Positions 1-8,170 of a DNA stretch of 64,000 nucleotides are shown in pieces (the first letter of the stretch is position 1; each line of letters starts with the position of its first letter). The DNA comes from JBBIMS01 sp964531645 (lineage in GTDB: Bacteria; Acidobacteriota; Aminicenantia; JBFLYD01; JBBIMS01). The notes under the pieces are model-generated. The model searched no databases and had not been told where the DNA came from. It worked only from the letters and a program-made list of their open reading frames with translations. The position numbers were made by a program, and so were the translations under genes. The stretch spans positions 1 through 64,000 of the forward strand of contig CAZHEF010000009.1 in the NCBI GenBank assembly GCA_964531645.1, given 5' to 3'.

Positions 1-923
1 AGATATTGATTCTGCTAAATCCGGCGGTAGTGGCGAAGGAGCGCTTTTTACGATTGATTTCCAGTTTATCTTGTCAATTTTTTGCTTCCTCTAAATCCTT
101 AAACCAATTTGTTTTTCTGTAATAAATTCTGGCAATTTATTTGCTTACAGGAATACCCTCATATGTAAATCTGCATTCATCAAGGGTCCCAATAGCATCA
201 ACCAAAATAAGATTCCTTTTCTCATCAAATCCGAACTCAAATTTTCCATCTTCATTGAAAAGCCCAATTTTCTTTGTCTTTTCAGTTATGAAAGAATTTA
301 TTTTCAAACTTATTTCCTTTGCGCTTTCTATCTCCTTTTCTGACAAACCCGCGATCTCCCTCGCCTCTTCAGAAGTCAAATACCTATCAGTTCTTTTAAG
401 TTTTGTTGAGAAGTCTATTATTGGATTTTCAAGAACATCTCCTGGTTTTGGTATCTCCTTTAAATTCAAGTGCTCAAGTTTCAGGGTCCCCTCTCTCAAT
501 CTCTTAAATACTGATGAGCCTTCGGGGAAAGAGTTTCTGTAAATTACTTCAAGAGGGATTAAAAAAATTAACTCTTTCCTTTTTGTATATGGAGTAGTCA
601 TATTTTGCATCTCTGAACGATGGTTTTAAAACTCTCAGTAATTTTAAACCAAGAATATTTAAGGGTTCTCTTAAACTTTTCAATTTTTTCAGCTTTCCAT
701 CTTCAAGAATTCCCAGATAATGGGTTTTAATACCAATTTCTTCCAGTTCTTCAAAAAAGTAAGCAGTTGCTATGCATATTGCTCTTCCCTTATTCCCAAT
801 GTGATCTGGCATCTCTCCCCAGTCAAAAACAGATTATCTGTCAGAGAAAACAAATCTTCCTTCGCCAGACTTATTTCCTTTTGTCTCTTTTATTATCACC
901 AGATCCTTAACACTACCCGTCAT
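1..923 (-). pseudogene. purC: Decayed SAICAR synthetase (purC), running off the left edge
   Basis: Read right to left from ATG 921-923, the frame gives MTGSVKDL, FVFSDR, a stop, SVFDWGEMPDHI and later KYDYSIYKKE. This is the N-terminal half of the PurC subtype common in archaea. Four lesions interrupt it. TAA at 834-836 stands where the family has Tyr (SDRYSVFDW). An extra base in an A7 run at 561-567 shifts the frame between VNF and LIPLEVIYRN. TAA at 137-139 falls after GIPVSK, where Glu is usual. An extra base in the T6 run near 75-82 shifts the frame before INWKSIV and PSPLPPDLAE, the typical C-terminal motif. The gene continues beyond position 1. An AGGAGGA lies directly before the ATG, unusually close. 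The frameshifts could be sequencing errors; the two nonsense codons are harder to explain that way. PurC catalyses the CAIR plus aspartate step of purine synthesis, and this copy should be inactive. Confidence 0.88.
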
Positions 924-1018
924 TCCTCCTAAAAAAATTTATTAATTTTAAAGGCTTCAGGCAAATATAGCGAGCTTTTCTCGCAAGTTCTTTATCTCTT
1001 GCCAGCCTCGCTTTCTCT

Positions 1019-3319
1019 TTATCTTCCAATTAAAGCCCTCCCTTTCTGATATTCCGATTCTGCATCTTGAAATTTTCCCATTCTGTTGTAAATATCTGCA
1101 AGGATAAAATGTCCAAGAGGAGCGTATTCCTTTGGAGGTTTCAGGGAAAGTCCTTTCTTTGCGTGTTCAATTGCTTCTTCCAGATTCCCTGCATCCATGA
1201 GTGCCTTTGCAAGATAGAGATGCCCGAGGGAGAAATCCGAAACAATCTCAATTGTTTTTCTAAATCTTTCAATTTGCTCCTTCATCATCCCCTTCTGGCC
1301 ATAAAGCTTTCCAAGATTGAAATGGGCTTTGAAGTTCAAAGGATAATTCTCTGTTTCTATTTCATACTCCTTTATGGCAGAGTCAACATCTTCTCTTTTT
1401 TCATAGACTTGAGCAAGATTAAAATGGGCATTTCTAACTTTGGGATTCAGCTCAATTGCTTTTTTAATATTCTCCTCAGCTTTTTCCAGTTCATCTTTTA
1501 CATAATATATAACCCCAATCCCATTGTAGGCATCTGCTACAGTGGTTGAGAAGGAAATGGACTTTTTAAAGTCATCAAGAGCTCTTTCGTAATCTTTTTT
1601 TTCGAGATATATATCTCCTCTTATAAAGTATCCCTGAGCATCCTTTGGATTCAATGATAGAAACTCATTTATCATCTCGATGGCATCGTCAAATCTTTTA
1701 AGAATTCTATATATATTTGCTAAATTTATCATTGCAAAATCAAACTTTGGATTTATCTCAAGGGCTTTTTTGAATGCAGATATTGCCTTTTCATAATCGC
1801 CCATCTTCCAGTAAACATTACCAAGGGAGAAATGGGCATCAGGTATATTGGGGTCATCTTTTATAATTTTTTCAATTTTTTCAATTGCTGTTTTGTAATT
1901 CCCTGATAGAGTATCCTCCTTACAGGAGATTAAAAGGTTGAAAAGTTCAATCTTATCCTTTGGATCAGCAAGCTCCCTTATCTCTGTCCCTTTTTCTTCG
2001 ACAAAGCTTCCTATATAGCCAAGGGCAGCGAGTTTTTCCATTGTCTCCTGATCAAGATTTTGATATTTTACTTCATCCTTTGCAGAGTTCTTTTCCATAA
2101 TCTCCTTGAGGAACTCTCTCATTTTCTTTGAAATATCTTCCCTTTCGTTATAAAGGTTGTTGACCTCGTTTGGATCGGATGAGATATCATAAAGCTCTGG
2201 TTTTGGAGCATCTATAAATTTCCAGTTCCCCCATTGAATTCCTTTCAGCTCACTCCATCCAAAATGGTAACGGGGATAGAATGTTTCAAAATAAATCTTT
2301 TTTGGGTTTGCTTTGGAAGGAGAAAAGAAAAAATCAAGGAGGGAATAACCCTGAGTAAAACTGATATCGGAAATGTCTGCTAAATTTAAAATTGTTGGAG
2401 TTATGTCTATTAGCTGGACGGGATTTTTAACTCTTATACCTCTTAAATTTTTAAGAGGGGTTCGGACAATTAAAGGGACACGGATAACTGATTCGTAAAC
2501 AAAAAAGCCATGGGTTCCTTCTCCGTGTTCTCCAAGGCTTTCTCCATGGTCTGAGAGAAAAATTATAATTGATTTTTCATGAAGTCCTTTTTCTTCAAGG
2601 AACTTCAAAAGTCTTCCAATCTGAAAATCTGTGTAGGCAATCTCTCCAAGATAAGGTCTTCCTTGATAAAGCTTGTCATAGGGAGGAGGAGGCTCATAGG
2701 GAGTGTGGGGATCGTAAAGATGGATAAAAGCAAAAAATCTCTTATCTCCATTGGCTTCAATCCATTTTATCACTTCATCTATCGTCTCATCAGCCCTCCT
2801 CTGGATATCTCCAAGACCAATTGTCTTATATTTGCTCAGGTCAAATTTATCGAAATAGTAATCAAATCCTTGAGCAAGACCCCATTTTGAGTCAAGGACA
2901 AAGGCACTCACAAAGGCTGATGTCTTAAATCCTTTTTTTTTCAAAAGTTCTGAGACAACCATCTGTTTCTCATCAAGGACAAACCCTCCATTGTCCCTTA
3001 TTCTATGATAAAGGGGGAGTGTTCCTGTCAAAATTGAGCAATGGGAGGGAAGGGTGAGGGGTGTGTGGGAGTAGCAATCTTCAAAAAGTATTCCCTCTTC
3101 AGCGAGTCTGTCAATATTGGGCGTTTCAATCATGCCAAATCCATAACAGCGAAGCCGATCTGCTCTCAGGGTATCCACTGAAATAAGGATAATGTTCAAG
3201 CCCGAAGATTTCCTTAAAAAATAGCTCTTTTTAAAATGCCCCTTTGGAATAATTCTATAAAGAGCGAACAAAATCAGAACTCCTATAACAATAATCAAAA
3301 AAATCTTCTTCTTTTTCAT
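1019..3319 (-). CDS. Membrane-anchored sulfatase-fold enzyme fused to TPR repeats
   Basis: The first ~22 residues (MKKKK then a hydrophobic stretch) form a membrane anchor or uncleaved signal. Residues ~40-410 carry an alkaline-phosphatase/sulfatase fold: metal ligand Asp in ISVDTLRADR, and LSDHGESLGEHG near residue 270. From ~460 to the end there are about eight TPR repeats (AHFSLGNVYWKMGDYEKAI and similar). The sulfatase CxPSR motif is replaced by TLPSH, so Thr89 occupies the position normally held by the Cys or Ser that becomes formylglycine. It therefore may not be a formylglycine sulfatase; Thr is the nucleophile in LtaS/EptA-type transferases and NPP enzymes. The substrate is unknown. 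The frame is open to a TTG at 3361, but ATG 3319 is preferred because it starts the anchor and lies 6 nt from a promoter -10 box. The protein probably faces the periplasm. Confidence 0.82.
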   Translation of the reverse strand: MKKKKIFLIIVIGVLILFALYRIIPKGHFKKSYFLRKSSGLNIILISVDTLRADRLRCYGFGMIETPNIDRLAEEGILFEDCYSHTPLTLPSHCSILTGTLPLYHRIRDNGGFVLDEKQMVVSELLKKKGFKTSAFVSAFVLDSKWGLAQGFDYYFDKFDLSKYKTIGLGDIQRRADETIDEVIKWIEANGDKRFFAFIHLYDPHTPYEPPPPYDKLYQGRPYLGEIAYTDFQIGRLLKFLEEKGLHEKSIIIFLSDHGESLGEHGEGTHGFFVYESVIRVPLIVRTPLKNLRGIRVKNPVQLIDITPTILNLADISDISFTQGYSLLDFFFSPSKANPKKIYFETFYPRYHFGWSELKGIQWGNWKFIDAPKPELYDISSDPNEVNNLYNEREDISKKMREFLKEIMEKNSAKDEVKYQNLDQETMEKLAALGYIGSFVEEKGTEIRELADPKDKIELFNLLISCKEDTLSGNYKTAIEKIEKIIKDDPNIPDAHFSLGNVYWKMGDYEKAISAFKKALEINPKFDFAMINLANIYRILKRFDDAIEMINEFLSLNPKDAQGYFIRGDIYLEKKDYERALDDFKKSISFSTTVADAYNGIGVIYYVKDELEKAEENIKKAIELNPKVRNAHFNLAQVYEKREDVDSAIKEYEIETENYPLNFKAHFNLGKLYGQKGMMKEQIERFRKTIEIVSDFSLGHLYLAKALMDAGNLEEAIEHAKKGLSLKPPKEYAPLGHFILADIYNRMGKFQDAESEYQKGRALIGR

Positions 3320-3325
3320 ATATAA

Positions 3326-3354
3326 AGTATAAGATTCACTGATTTTAAAAGCAA
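3326..3354 (-). promoter_or_regulatory. Promoter of the sulfatase-TPR gene, apparently leaderless
   Basis: On the minus strand TTGCTT (3354-3349), a 17-nt spacer and TATACT (3331-3326) are followed after 6 nt by the ATG. The predicted start of transcription is therefore at or next to the A of the start codon. No Shine-Dalgarno is present. Confidence 0.6.
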
Positions 3355-3552
3355 GGATCAAAGTGCAAAATGTTGAGCTCTTTAGTAACAGATTAGTGAA
3401 TAAAAATAATTGAAATCTTGCTAATTTATTTTTACCACTGTTTGAAATTATCCAATAAAGAGTAATTTATCAGGAGAGAATAAATTCTGATAGAATCTTT
3501 CATGACGCAACGAATCAGTAAATATAGAAAATTAGTGATGCAATTTGTTCAA

Positions 3553-3581
3553 TTGACAGATTTTAAAGAGTCCTTTAAAAT
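3553..3581 (+). promoter_or_regulatory. hslVU promoter, apparently leaderless
   Basis: TTGACA (3553-3558), 17 nt, TAAAAT (3576-3581), then 6 nt to the GTG start of hslV at 3588. The predicted transcription start coincides with the start codon, and there is no convincing Shine-Dalgarno. Confidence 0.7.
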
Positions 3582-3587
3582 AGAGAA

Positions 3588-4130
3588 GTGATTGACAGAT
3601 GTAAATTCAAGGGAACTACTATTCTCTGTGTGAGGTTAAAAGGTAGTGTAGTTATGGCGGGGGATGGACAGGTGTCTCTTGGAGAGACAATTTTCAAGCA
3701 AAGGGCTAAAAAGGTTAGAAAGCTTTATAACAATCAGATCCTTGCAGGATTTGCAGGTGCTACTTCCGATGCACTTGCCCTGTTCAGTAGATTTGAGGCA
3801 AAGCTTGAAGAGTTCAGAGGGAACCTTTACAGAGCAGCAATTGAACTTGCAAAGGAATGGAGAATGGATAGGGCATTAAGGCGTCTTGAAGCCCTTCTCC
3901 TTGTTGCTGACAAAGAACATACCTTTCTAATTTCTGGAACAGGGGACCTTATCGAACCTGATGATGGAATACTTGCGATAGGCTCTGGTGGACCCTATGC
4001 CCTCGCCGCAACAAGAGCGCTTGTAAAGTTTACAAATCTTTCTGCAAAGGAAATTGTTCACGAGGCAATGAAAATTACTTCGGATATTTGCGTTTACACC
4101 AACGATGAAATTATTATAGAGGAACTATGA
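3588..4130 (+). CDS. hslV: ATP-dependent protease peptidase subunit HslV
   Basis: HslV is the threonine peptidase that forms a dodecamer and degrades proteins unfolded by HslU in the cytoplasm. The sequence has the diagnostic GTTILCV start of the mature chain, with Thr10 as the expected nucleophile after a nine-residue propeptide, followed by VMAGDGQVSLGE and LAIGSGGPYALAA. Its 180 residues match the usual family size. The start codon is GTG; the mature Thr follows so closely that a much later start is impossible. Its last four bases overlap the start of hslU (ATGA), so the two are probably translationally coupled. The promoter lies immediately upstream with almost no untranslated leader. Confidence 0.96.
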   Translation: MIDRCKFKGTTILCVRLKGSVVMAGDGQVSLGETIFKQRAKKVRKLYNNQILAGFAGATSDALALFSRFEAKLEEFRGNLYRAAIELAKEWRMDRALRRLEALLLVADKEHTFLISGTGDLIEPDDGILAIGSGGPYALAATRALVKFTNLSAKEIVHEAMKITSDICVYTNDEIIIEEL

Positions 4131-5524
4131 GAGAAGAAATTCTTCCTTACAAAGAAGAGACAAAAGAGGTAAGAAGAGAAGAGTTTTTAACTCCCAAGGA
4201 GATTGTCCGTGAGCTGGATAAATATATAGTTGGGCAGAGAGAGGCAAAAAAGGCTGTTGCAATTGCCCTTAGAAACAGGATAAGAAGAAGGAGACTCCCT
4301 CAGGAGATCGCCGATGAGATTGCTCCCAAAAATATCCTTATGATTGGACCAACTGGAGTCGGAAAAACTGAAATTGCAAGGAGACTTGCAAAGCTTACTT
4401 CCTCTCCATTTCTTAAGATTGAGGCTTCAAAATTTACTGAGGTAGGTTATGTGGGAAGGGATGTGGAGTCAATTGTTAGAGATTTAACAGAGCTTTCTGT
4501 TGATATGGTCAAGGCTGAAGAGATGAATAAAGTGAAGGAGAGGGCAATTAGGAATGCTGAGGAGAGACTTCTCGATATGCTACTTCCTCCCAACAGATTC
4601 CGCCACAGGGACTCTTATACAGGAGAATATAATGAGGATTATTTGAGTGATACAAGGGAAAAACTTCGAGCCCAGTTGAGGGAGGGGAAACTGGACGATA
4701 GAAAGGTTGAGATTGAAGCGAGAGAAAGGACTTTCCCTGCTTTTGAGATATTTACAGGAACAGGAGCTGAAGAGATAGGAATTACAATTCAAGAGATTAT
4801 GCCAGGTTTGTTTGGTGGAAAAATTAAGAAGAGAAAGGTGAAAGTTAAAGAGGCTTTGCAATATCTCACAGAAGAGGAACAGAAGAAGCTTATAGATATG
4901 GAGCAGATTGTAAAACTTGCAATACAGAGGGTTGAGCAATCAGGGATTGTCTTCCTTGACGAAATTGACAAAATTGCAGGAAGGGAGTCTGGTCATGGAC
5001 CAGATGTCAGCAGGGAAGGTGTTCAGAGGGACCTTCTTCCAATTATTGAAGGAACAACTGTAAACACAAGATATGGAATGGTGAGAACGGATCATATTTT
5101 ATTCATAGGGGCGGGTGCTTTCCATGTCTCAAAACCTTCTGATCTTATTCCAGAGCTTCAGGGCAGATTCCCCATAAGAGTAGAACTTGAGTCCCTCTCA
5201 AAGGAAGATTTCATAAGAATTCTAAAGGAACCAGAAAATGCCCTCATTAAGCAATATAAAGCCCTTCTTTCAACAGAAGGAATTGAGATTGAATTTACTG
5301 ATGATGCCATTGAAGAGATTGCAGATATTGCAGAGAAAGTAAATATGGAGCTCGAGAATATTGGAGCCAGAAGGCTTCACACTGTTATGGAGAAAGTTAT
5401 GGAAGAAATTGCCTTTGAGGCTCCAGATATTCCTGAAAAGAAAATTGTGATTGATAGAGCATATGTTAGAAAGAAACTGGATGGTCTCCTCAAAAATCAG
5501 GATCTGAGCAGGTACATACTATAA
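4127..5524 (+). CDS. hslU: ATP-dependent protease ATPase subunit HslU
   Basis: HslU is the AAA+ unfoldase that caps HslV and threads substrates into it. Visible features are the N-terminal LTPKEIVRELDKYIVGQ segment, Walker A GPTGVGKT at residues ~74-81, the GYVGRD pore motif, the inserted I-domain (~110-245, charged), Walker B VFLDEIDKI and the sensor/arginine segment ELQGRFPIRVEL. It ends in DLSRYIL, the C-terminal tail that HslU family members insert into HslV. Length (465) is normal. It overlaps hslV by 4 nt; the next gene begins within about 40 nt, so transcription may continue into the lipoprotein gene. Confidence 0.97.
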   Translation: MREEILPYKEETKEVRREEFLTPKEIVRELDKYIVGQREAKKAVAIALRNRIRRRRLPQEIADEIAPKNILMIGPTGVGKTEIARRLAKLTSSPFLKIEASKFTEVGYVGRDVESIVRDLTELSVDMVKAEEMNKVKERAIRNAEERLLDMLLPPNRFRHRDSYTGEYNEDYLSDTREKLRAQLREGKLDDRKVEIEARERTFPAFEIFTGTGAEEIGITIQEIMPGLFGGKIKKRKVKVKEALQYLTEEEQKKLIDMEQIVKLAIQRVEQSGIVFLDEIDKIAGRESGHGPDVSREGVQRDLLPIIEGTTVNTRYGMVRTDHILFIGAGAFHVSKPSDLIPELQGRFPIRVELESLSKEDFIRILKEPENALIKQYKALLSTEGIEIEFTDDAIEEIADIAEKVNMELENIGARRLHTVMEKVMEEIAFEAPDIPEKKIVIDRAYVRKKLDGLLKNQDLSRYIL

Positions 5525-5564
5525 AAATTTCAAATAAATGGTAATTTTAATAAGTGGAACATAT

Positions 5565-6554
5565 GTGAAAGAGTTTTTCAAAATTATCTTCTTTCTATTT
5601 TCTCTATTATTTCTCATTGCGTGTGGGGTGAAAGGTCCTCCTCTTCAACCAGTCGCAAAAATCCTTCTTCCCGTCGAGAATGTAAAAATTTATCAGAAGG
5701 GGAAAGTTTTGATTGCCTCCATCACTTTCCCTGAAAATTACTCCGACAACACGCCCCTCAAAATAAAAAAAATCAGAGTTTATTACAATTTTTATCCATC
5801 AAAGGAAAGAGTTGAGATAAAGGAATTCCTTAAAAAATCTTTTTTCGAAGACATAGAGTTTAAAGAAGAAAAAGGTATAATTTTTAGGAAAGAAACTGGT
5901 AGTTTTCCACAGATTTTTAAGTCATTAATTTATTACTGGGATTCAGGTGGTAAAAAATCAATCCCCTCAAAGCTTTTCGAATTTGAAGTTGAAGAACCTC
6001 CTGAGCCTCCAGAGAATATTACCGCTGATGTGAGAGAAAGTGGAATTCATTTAAAATGGAAATTTAAGGAAATAAAGAAGAACATTGGTTTCTTTGTATA
6101 TATTTACGACGGTAAAGATTTCAAAAAATTAAACCAGGAGCCCTTAGTTAAAAACGAATTCGTCTTCAAAGATTTTACATGGGATGTTGAGCATCACTTC
6201 AAGGTTAGCTCAGTATCTGAAAAATTATATGAAAGTGATGATTCAGAGGAGATTTCTATCATTCCTGTTGATAAATTCCCTCCCCCACCTCCTCAAAATC
6301 TTATAGCAATTCCAGAGGAAGGTTTTATACTTTTAAAATGGGAAAAAGTTGAAGTAGGTGACTTTGAAAAATATAATGTTTACAGGAGAGAAAATGGGAA
6401 AGAGGAACTTTTGACATTAAATGGAACAAAAGAGACATCCTTTGAAGACAGAAAAGGAGAAAAGGGAAAAATTTACAAATATTTTGTAACTGCAGTTGAT
6501 AAGAAGGGGAATGAAAGCGGTTCATCCAATTTGGTTGAAGAGAGATATAGATGA
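5565..6554 (+). CDS. Putative lipoprotein with two fibronectin type III-like domains
   Basis: A hydrophobic signal (KEFFKIIFF...) ends in the lipobox LIAC, so the mature protein should be an N-acylated lipoprotein. After the Cys comes a ~100-residue segment that is itself beta-rich. It is followed by two fibronectin-III-like domains, each introduced by a proline-rich linker (EEPPEPPENI near 153, PPPPPQNL near 239) and showing LKWKF / LLKWEKV strands and a YNVYRR...YKYFVTAVD tail. The chosen start is GTG 5565, directly before the signal core; an in-frame ATG at 5538 would add nine residues. The last bases overlap the next gene (ATGA). The role is unknown; such lipoproteins are usually surface or periplasmic binding scaffolds. 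Confidence 0.72.
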   Translation: MKEFFKIIFFLFSLLFLIACGVKGPPLQPVAKILLPVENVKIYQKGKVLIASITFPENYSDNTPLKIKKIRVYYNFYPSKERVEIKEFLKKSFFEDIEFKEEKGIIFRKETGSFPQIFKSLIYYWDSGGKKSIPSKLFEFEVEEPPEPPENITADVRESGIHLKWKFKEIKKNIGFFVYIYDGKDFKKLNQEPLVKNEFVFKDFTWDVEHHFKVSSVSEKLYESDDSEEISIIPVDKFPPPPPQNLIAIPEEGFILLKWEKVEVGDFEKYNVYRRENGKEELLTLNGTKETSFEDRKGEKGKIYKYFVTAVDKKGNESGSSNLVEERYR

Positions 6555-7315
6555 AAATATGCAGATTCATTTTTAAAAGGAAGGAAAGTTTCGGGATTGT
6601 TGAAGAAGATTACATTTATCTTCTCAAAGAACCACCCTTTGAAAAAATTGAAAGGAGCAGGGCAAAAATACCATTGGCAGATGTCAATCTTCTTGCTCCT
6701 GTTATTCCATCTAAGATTATAGGAATAGCTTACAACTACAAGGCTCACGCCATAGAGAGAAGGGTTGAATCAAGGGATTATCCCCTCTTCCATATAAAAC
6801 CTTCCACAACAGTTATAGGACCAGATGAGAGTATACTTCTCCCGAAAGTTTCATCTATTGTTGATTTTGGAGGAGAACTTGCAGTTGTAATAAAGAAAAA
6901 AGGTTTCCAGTTAAAAGAAAATGATAATCCCATGGATTTTGTCCTTGGTTACACATGCTTTAACGATGTAACTGCGAGGGATATACAGGAGATGGACAAG
7001 AATTTTACAAGGGCGAAATCTTTCGATACATTTTCCCCTTTGGGACCATGGATTGTTACGGAACTCAATCCTCAGGAACTTAAAATAAAGAGTTTTGTGA
7101 ACGGTAAACTTGTCCAATCGGGCAATACAAAAAATATGAGCTTTTCTGTGGAATTTCTGATAAGATATCTTTCCCAGATAATGACCCTTCTTCCAGGAGA
7201 TGTGATTGCCACAGGGACTCCATCAGCGGGAAAATCTCTAAATCCAGGAGACATTGTTGACATCCAGATTGACGGAATAGGTGTTCTTTCCAACAAAGTG
7301 ATGAAAGTTTATTGA
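6551..7315 (+). CDS. Fumarylacetoacetate hydrolase (FAH) family protein
   Basis: This is a 254-residue member of the FAH superfamily, whose members hydrolyse or decarboxylate beta-diketo or oxo-acids using a divalent metal. Family landmarks: IIGIAYNYKAHA near residue 57, the metal-site region DFGGELAVVI near 100, a conserved YTCFNDVTARDIQ block, FDTFSPLGPWIV, and the C-terminal LLPGDVIATGTPSAG plus LNPGDIVDIQIDGIG. The N-terminal ~50 residues form the small FAH_N-like domain. The start overlaps the lipoprotein stop by 4 nt, so the genes are co-transcribed. The exact substrate (acylpyruvate, oxaloacetate or a homoprotocatechuate-type intermediate) cannot be read from the sequence, and no aromatic degradation genes are nearby. 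Confidence 0.9.
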   Translation: MKICRFIFKRKESFGIVEEDYIYLLKEPPFEKIERSRAKIPLADVNLLAPVIPSKIIGIAYNYKAHAIERRVESRDYPLFHIKPSTTVIGPDESILLPKVSSIVDFGGELAVVIKKKGFQLKENDNPMDFVLGYTCFNDVTARDIQEMDKNFTRAKSFDTFSPLGPWIVTELNPQELKIKSFVNGKLVQSGNTKNMSFSVEFLIRYLSQIMTLLPGDVIATGTPSAGKSLNPGDIVDIQIDGIGVLSNKVMKVY

Positions 7316-7344
7316 GGCAATGCCTCTTAAGATAGGAGGAAAAA

Positions 7345-7998
7345 GTGAAAATTTTTCTTGACACAGCAAATATTTCTGAAATAAAAGAGGGTATTTCCAT
7401 GGGACTCGTTGATGGAGTAACAACCAATCCAACTCTACTTTCAAAGGAGAGTGGAACTTTCAGGGAAATAATTGAGAATATATGCAAAACAGTTGATGGT
7501 CCTGTGAGTGTGGAGGTGGTTTCAGAAAAAGAAAAGGATATTGTTAAAGAGGCGCAGAAGCATGCTCAAATTGCGGAGAATGTTGTTGTAAAAATACCTC
7601 TAACAGTGGAAGGACTTAAAGCTGTAAAGAAGTTATCAAAAGAAAATGTTAAAACAAATGTTACCCTTGTCTTCTCTCCCTCTCAGGCACTCCTTGCTGC
7701 AAAGGCAGGTGCAAATTATGTCAGTCCTTTTATAGGAAGAATAGATGACACAAGCTGGAACGGGATGGAATTGGTAGAAAAGATAATGATAATCTATGAA
7801 AATTATGGATTTGAGACAGAGGTGATTGTAGCATCTGTAAGGCACCCCATGCATGTTGTGGAAGCTGCTCTGATTGGTGCTCCCATTGTTACAATGCCAT
7901 TTCTAGTCTTCAAAGCCCTCTTTAAACATCCACTAACAGATATCGGGATAGAGAGATTTTTAAAAGATTGGGAATCCTTTAAAAAAGGGAAAAGTTAA
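7345..7998 (+). CDS. Transaldolase / fructose-6-phosphate aldolase family (TalC type)
   Basis: This is a short (217-residue) TIM-barrel transaldolase of the TalC/FSA type. It should transfer a dihydroxyacetone unit between sugar phosphates, or cleave fructose 6-phosphate. It shows MKIFLDTAN, the VTTNPTLL signature near residue 25, Schiff-base Lys83 in VVKIPLT, and TLVFSPSQALLAAKAGA. The start codon is GTG 7345, supported by AGGAGG at 7335-7340. It follows the FAH gene by ~30 nt in the same direction. In this group transaldolase and F6P aldolase activities cannot be separated from the sequence alone, so no symbol is given. It probably supports the non-oxidative pentose phosphate pathway that supplies erythrose 4-phosphate for the aromatic operon (inference). 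Confidence 0.92.
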   Translation: MKIFLDTANISEIKEGISMGLVDGVTTNPTLLSKESGTFREIIENICKTVDGPVSVEVVSEKEKDIVKEAQKHAQIAENVVVKIPLTVEGLKAVKKLSKENVKTNVTLVFSPSQALLAAKAGANYVSPFIGRIDDTSWNGMELVEKIMIIYENYGFETEVIVASVRHPMHVVEAALIGAPIVTMPFLVFKALFKHPLTDIGIERFLKDWESFKKGKS

Positions 7999-8158
7999 AA
8001 TTTGAAAGTCAAAATGAACAGGCATTATAAGGATTATTGAGATGAGAAAGTGAAAATGAGAAGAAATAAGAAAAATTTTCATATTAAGATGAAAAAGCAA
8101 GTATTAAAAAAATTAAACTTTTACCTTTTAAATTATACTTTTAACTTTTTACTTTTTT
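7999..8158 (+). repeat. A/T-rich low-complexity spacer
   Basis: The spacer is made almost entirely of short runs such as AAAATGAGAAG on the left and ACTTTTAACTTTTTACTTTTT on the right. The right end resembles the end of the spacer at 61543-61640 (CTTTTTACTTTTTAT). No coding potential or RNA is visible. A weak promoter may lie within it. Confidence 0.4.
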
Positions 8159-8170
8159 ATGAGGTGGAAT

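Noticed and set aside
137..812. Two adjacent minus-strand frames taken as two separate genes
   Set aside because: They are consecutive parts of one purC reading frame split by a homopolymer frameshift, as shown by family motifs continuing across the break.
937..1020. A 38-codon TTG frame on the minus strand (EDKEKARLARDKELARKARY...) between the sulfatase-like gene and purC
   Set aside because: It has no ribosome binding site, no family and starts inside the previous stop region; charged low-complexity composition makes chance likely.
1067..1549. 160-codon plus-strand frame inside the sulfatase-TPR gene
   Set aside because: It is antisense to the TPR repeats, whose codon pattern leaves the opposite frame open; no start signal or family.
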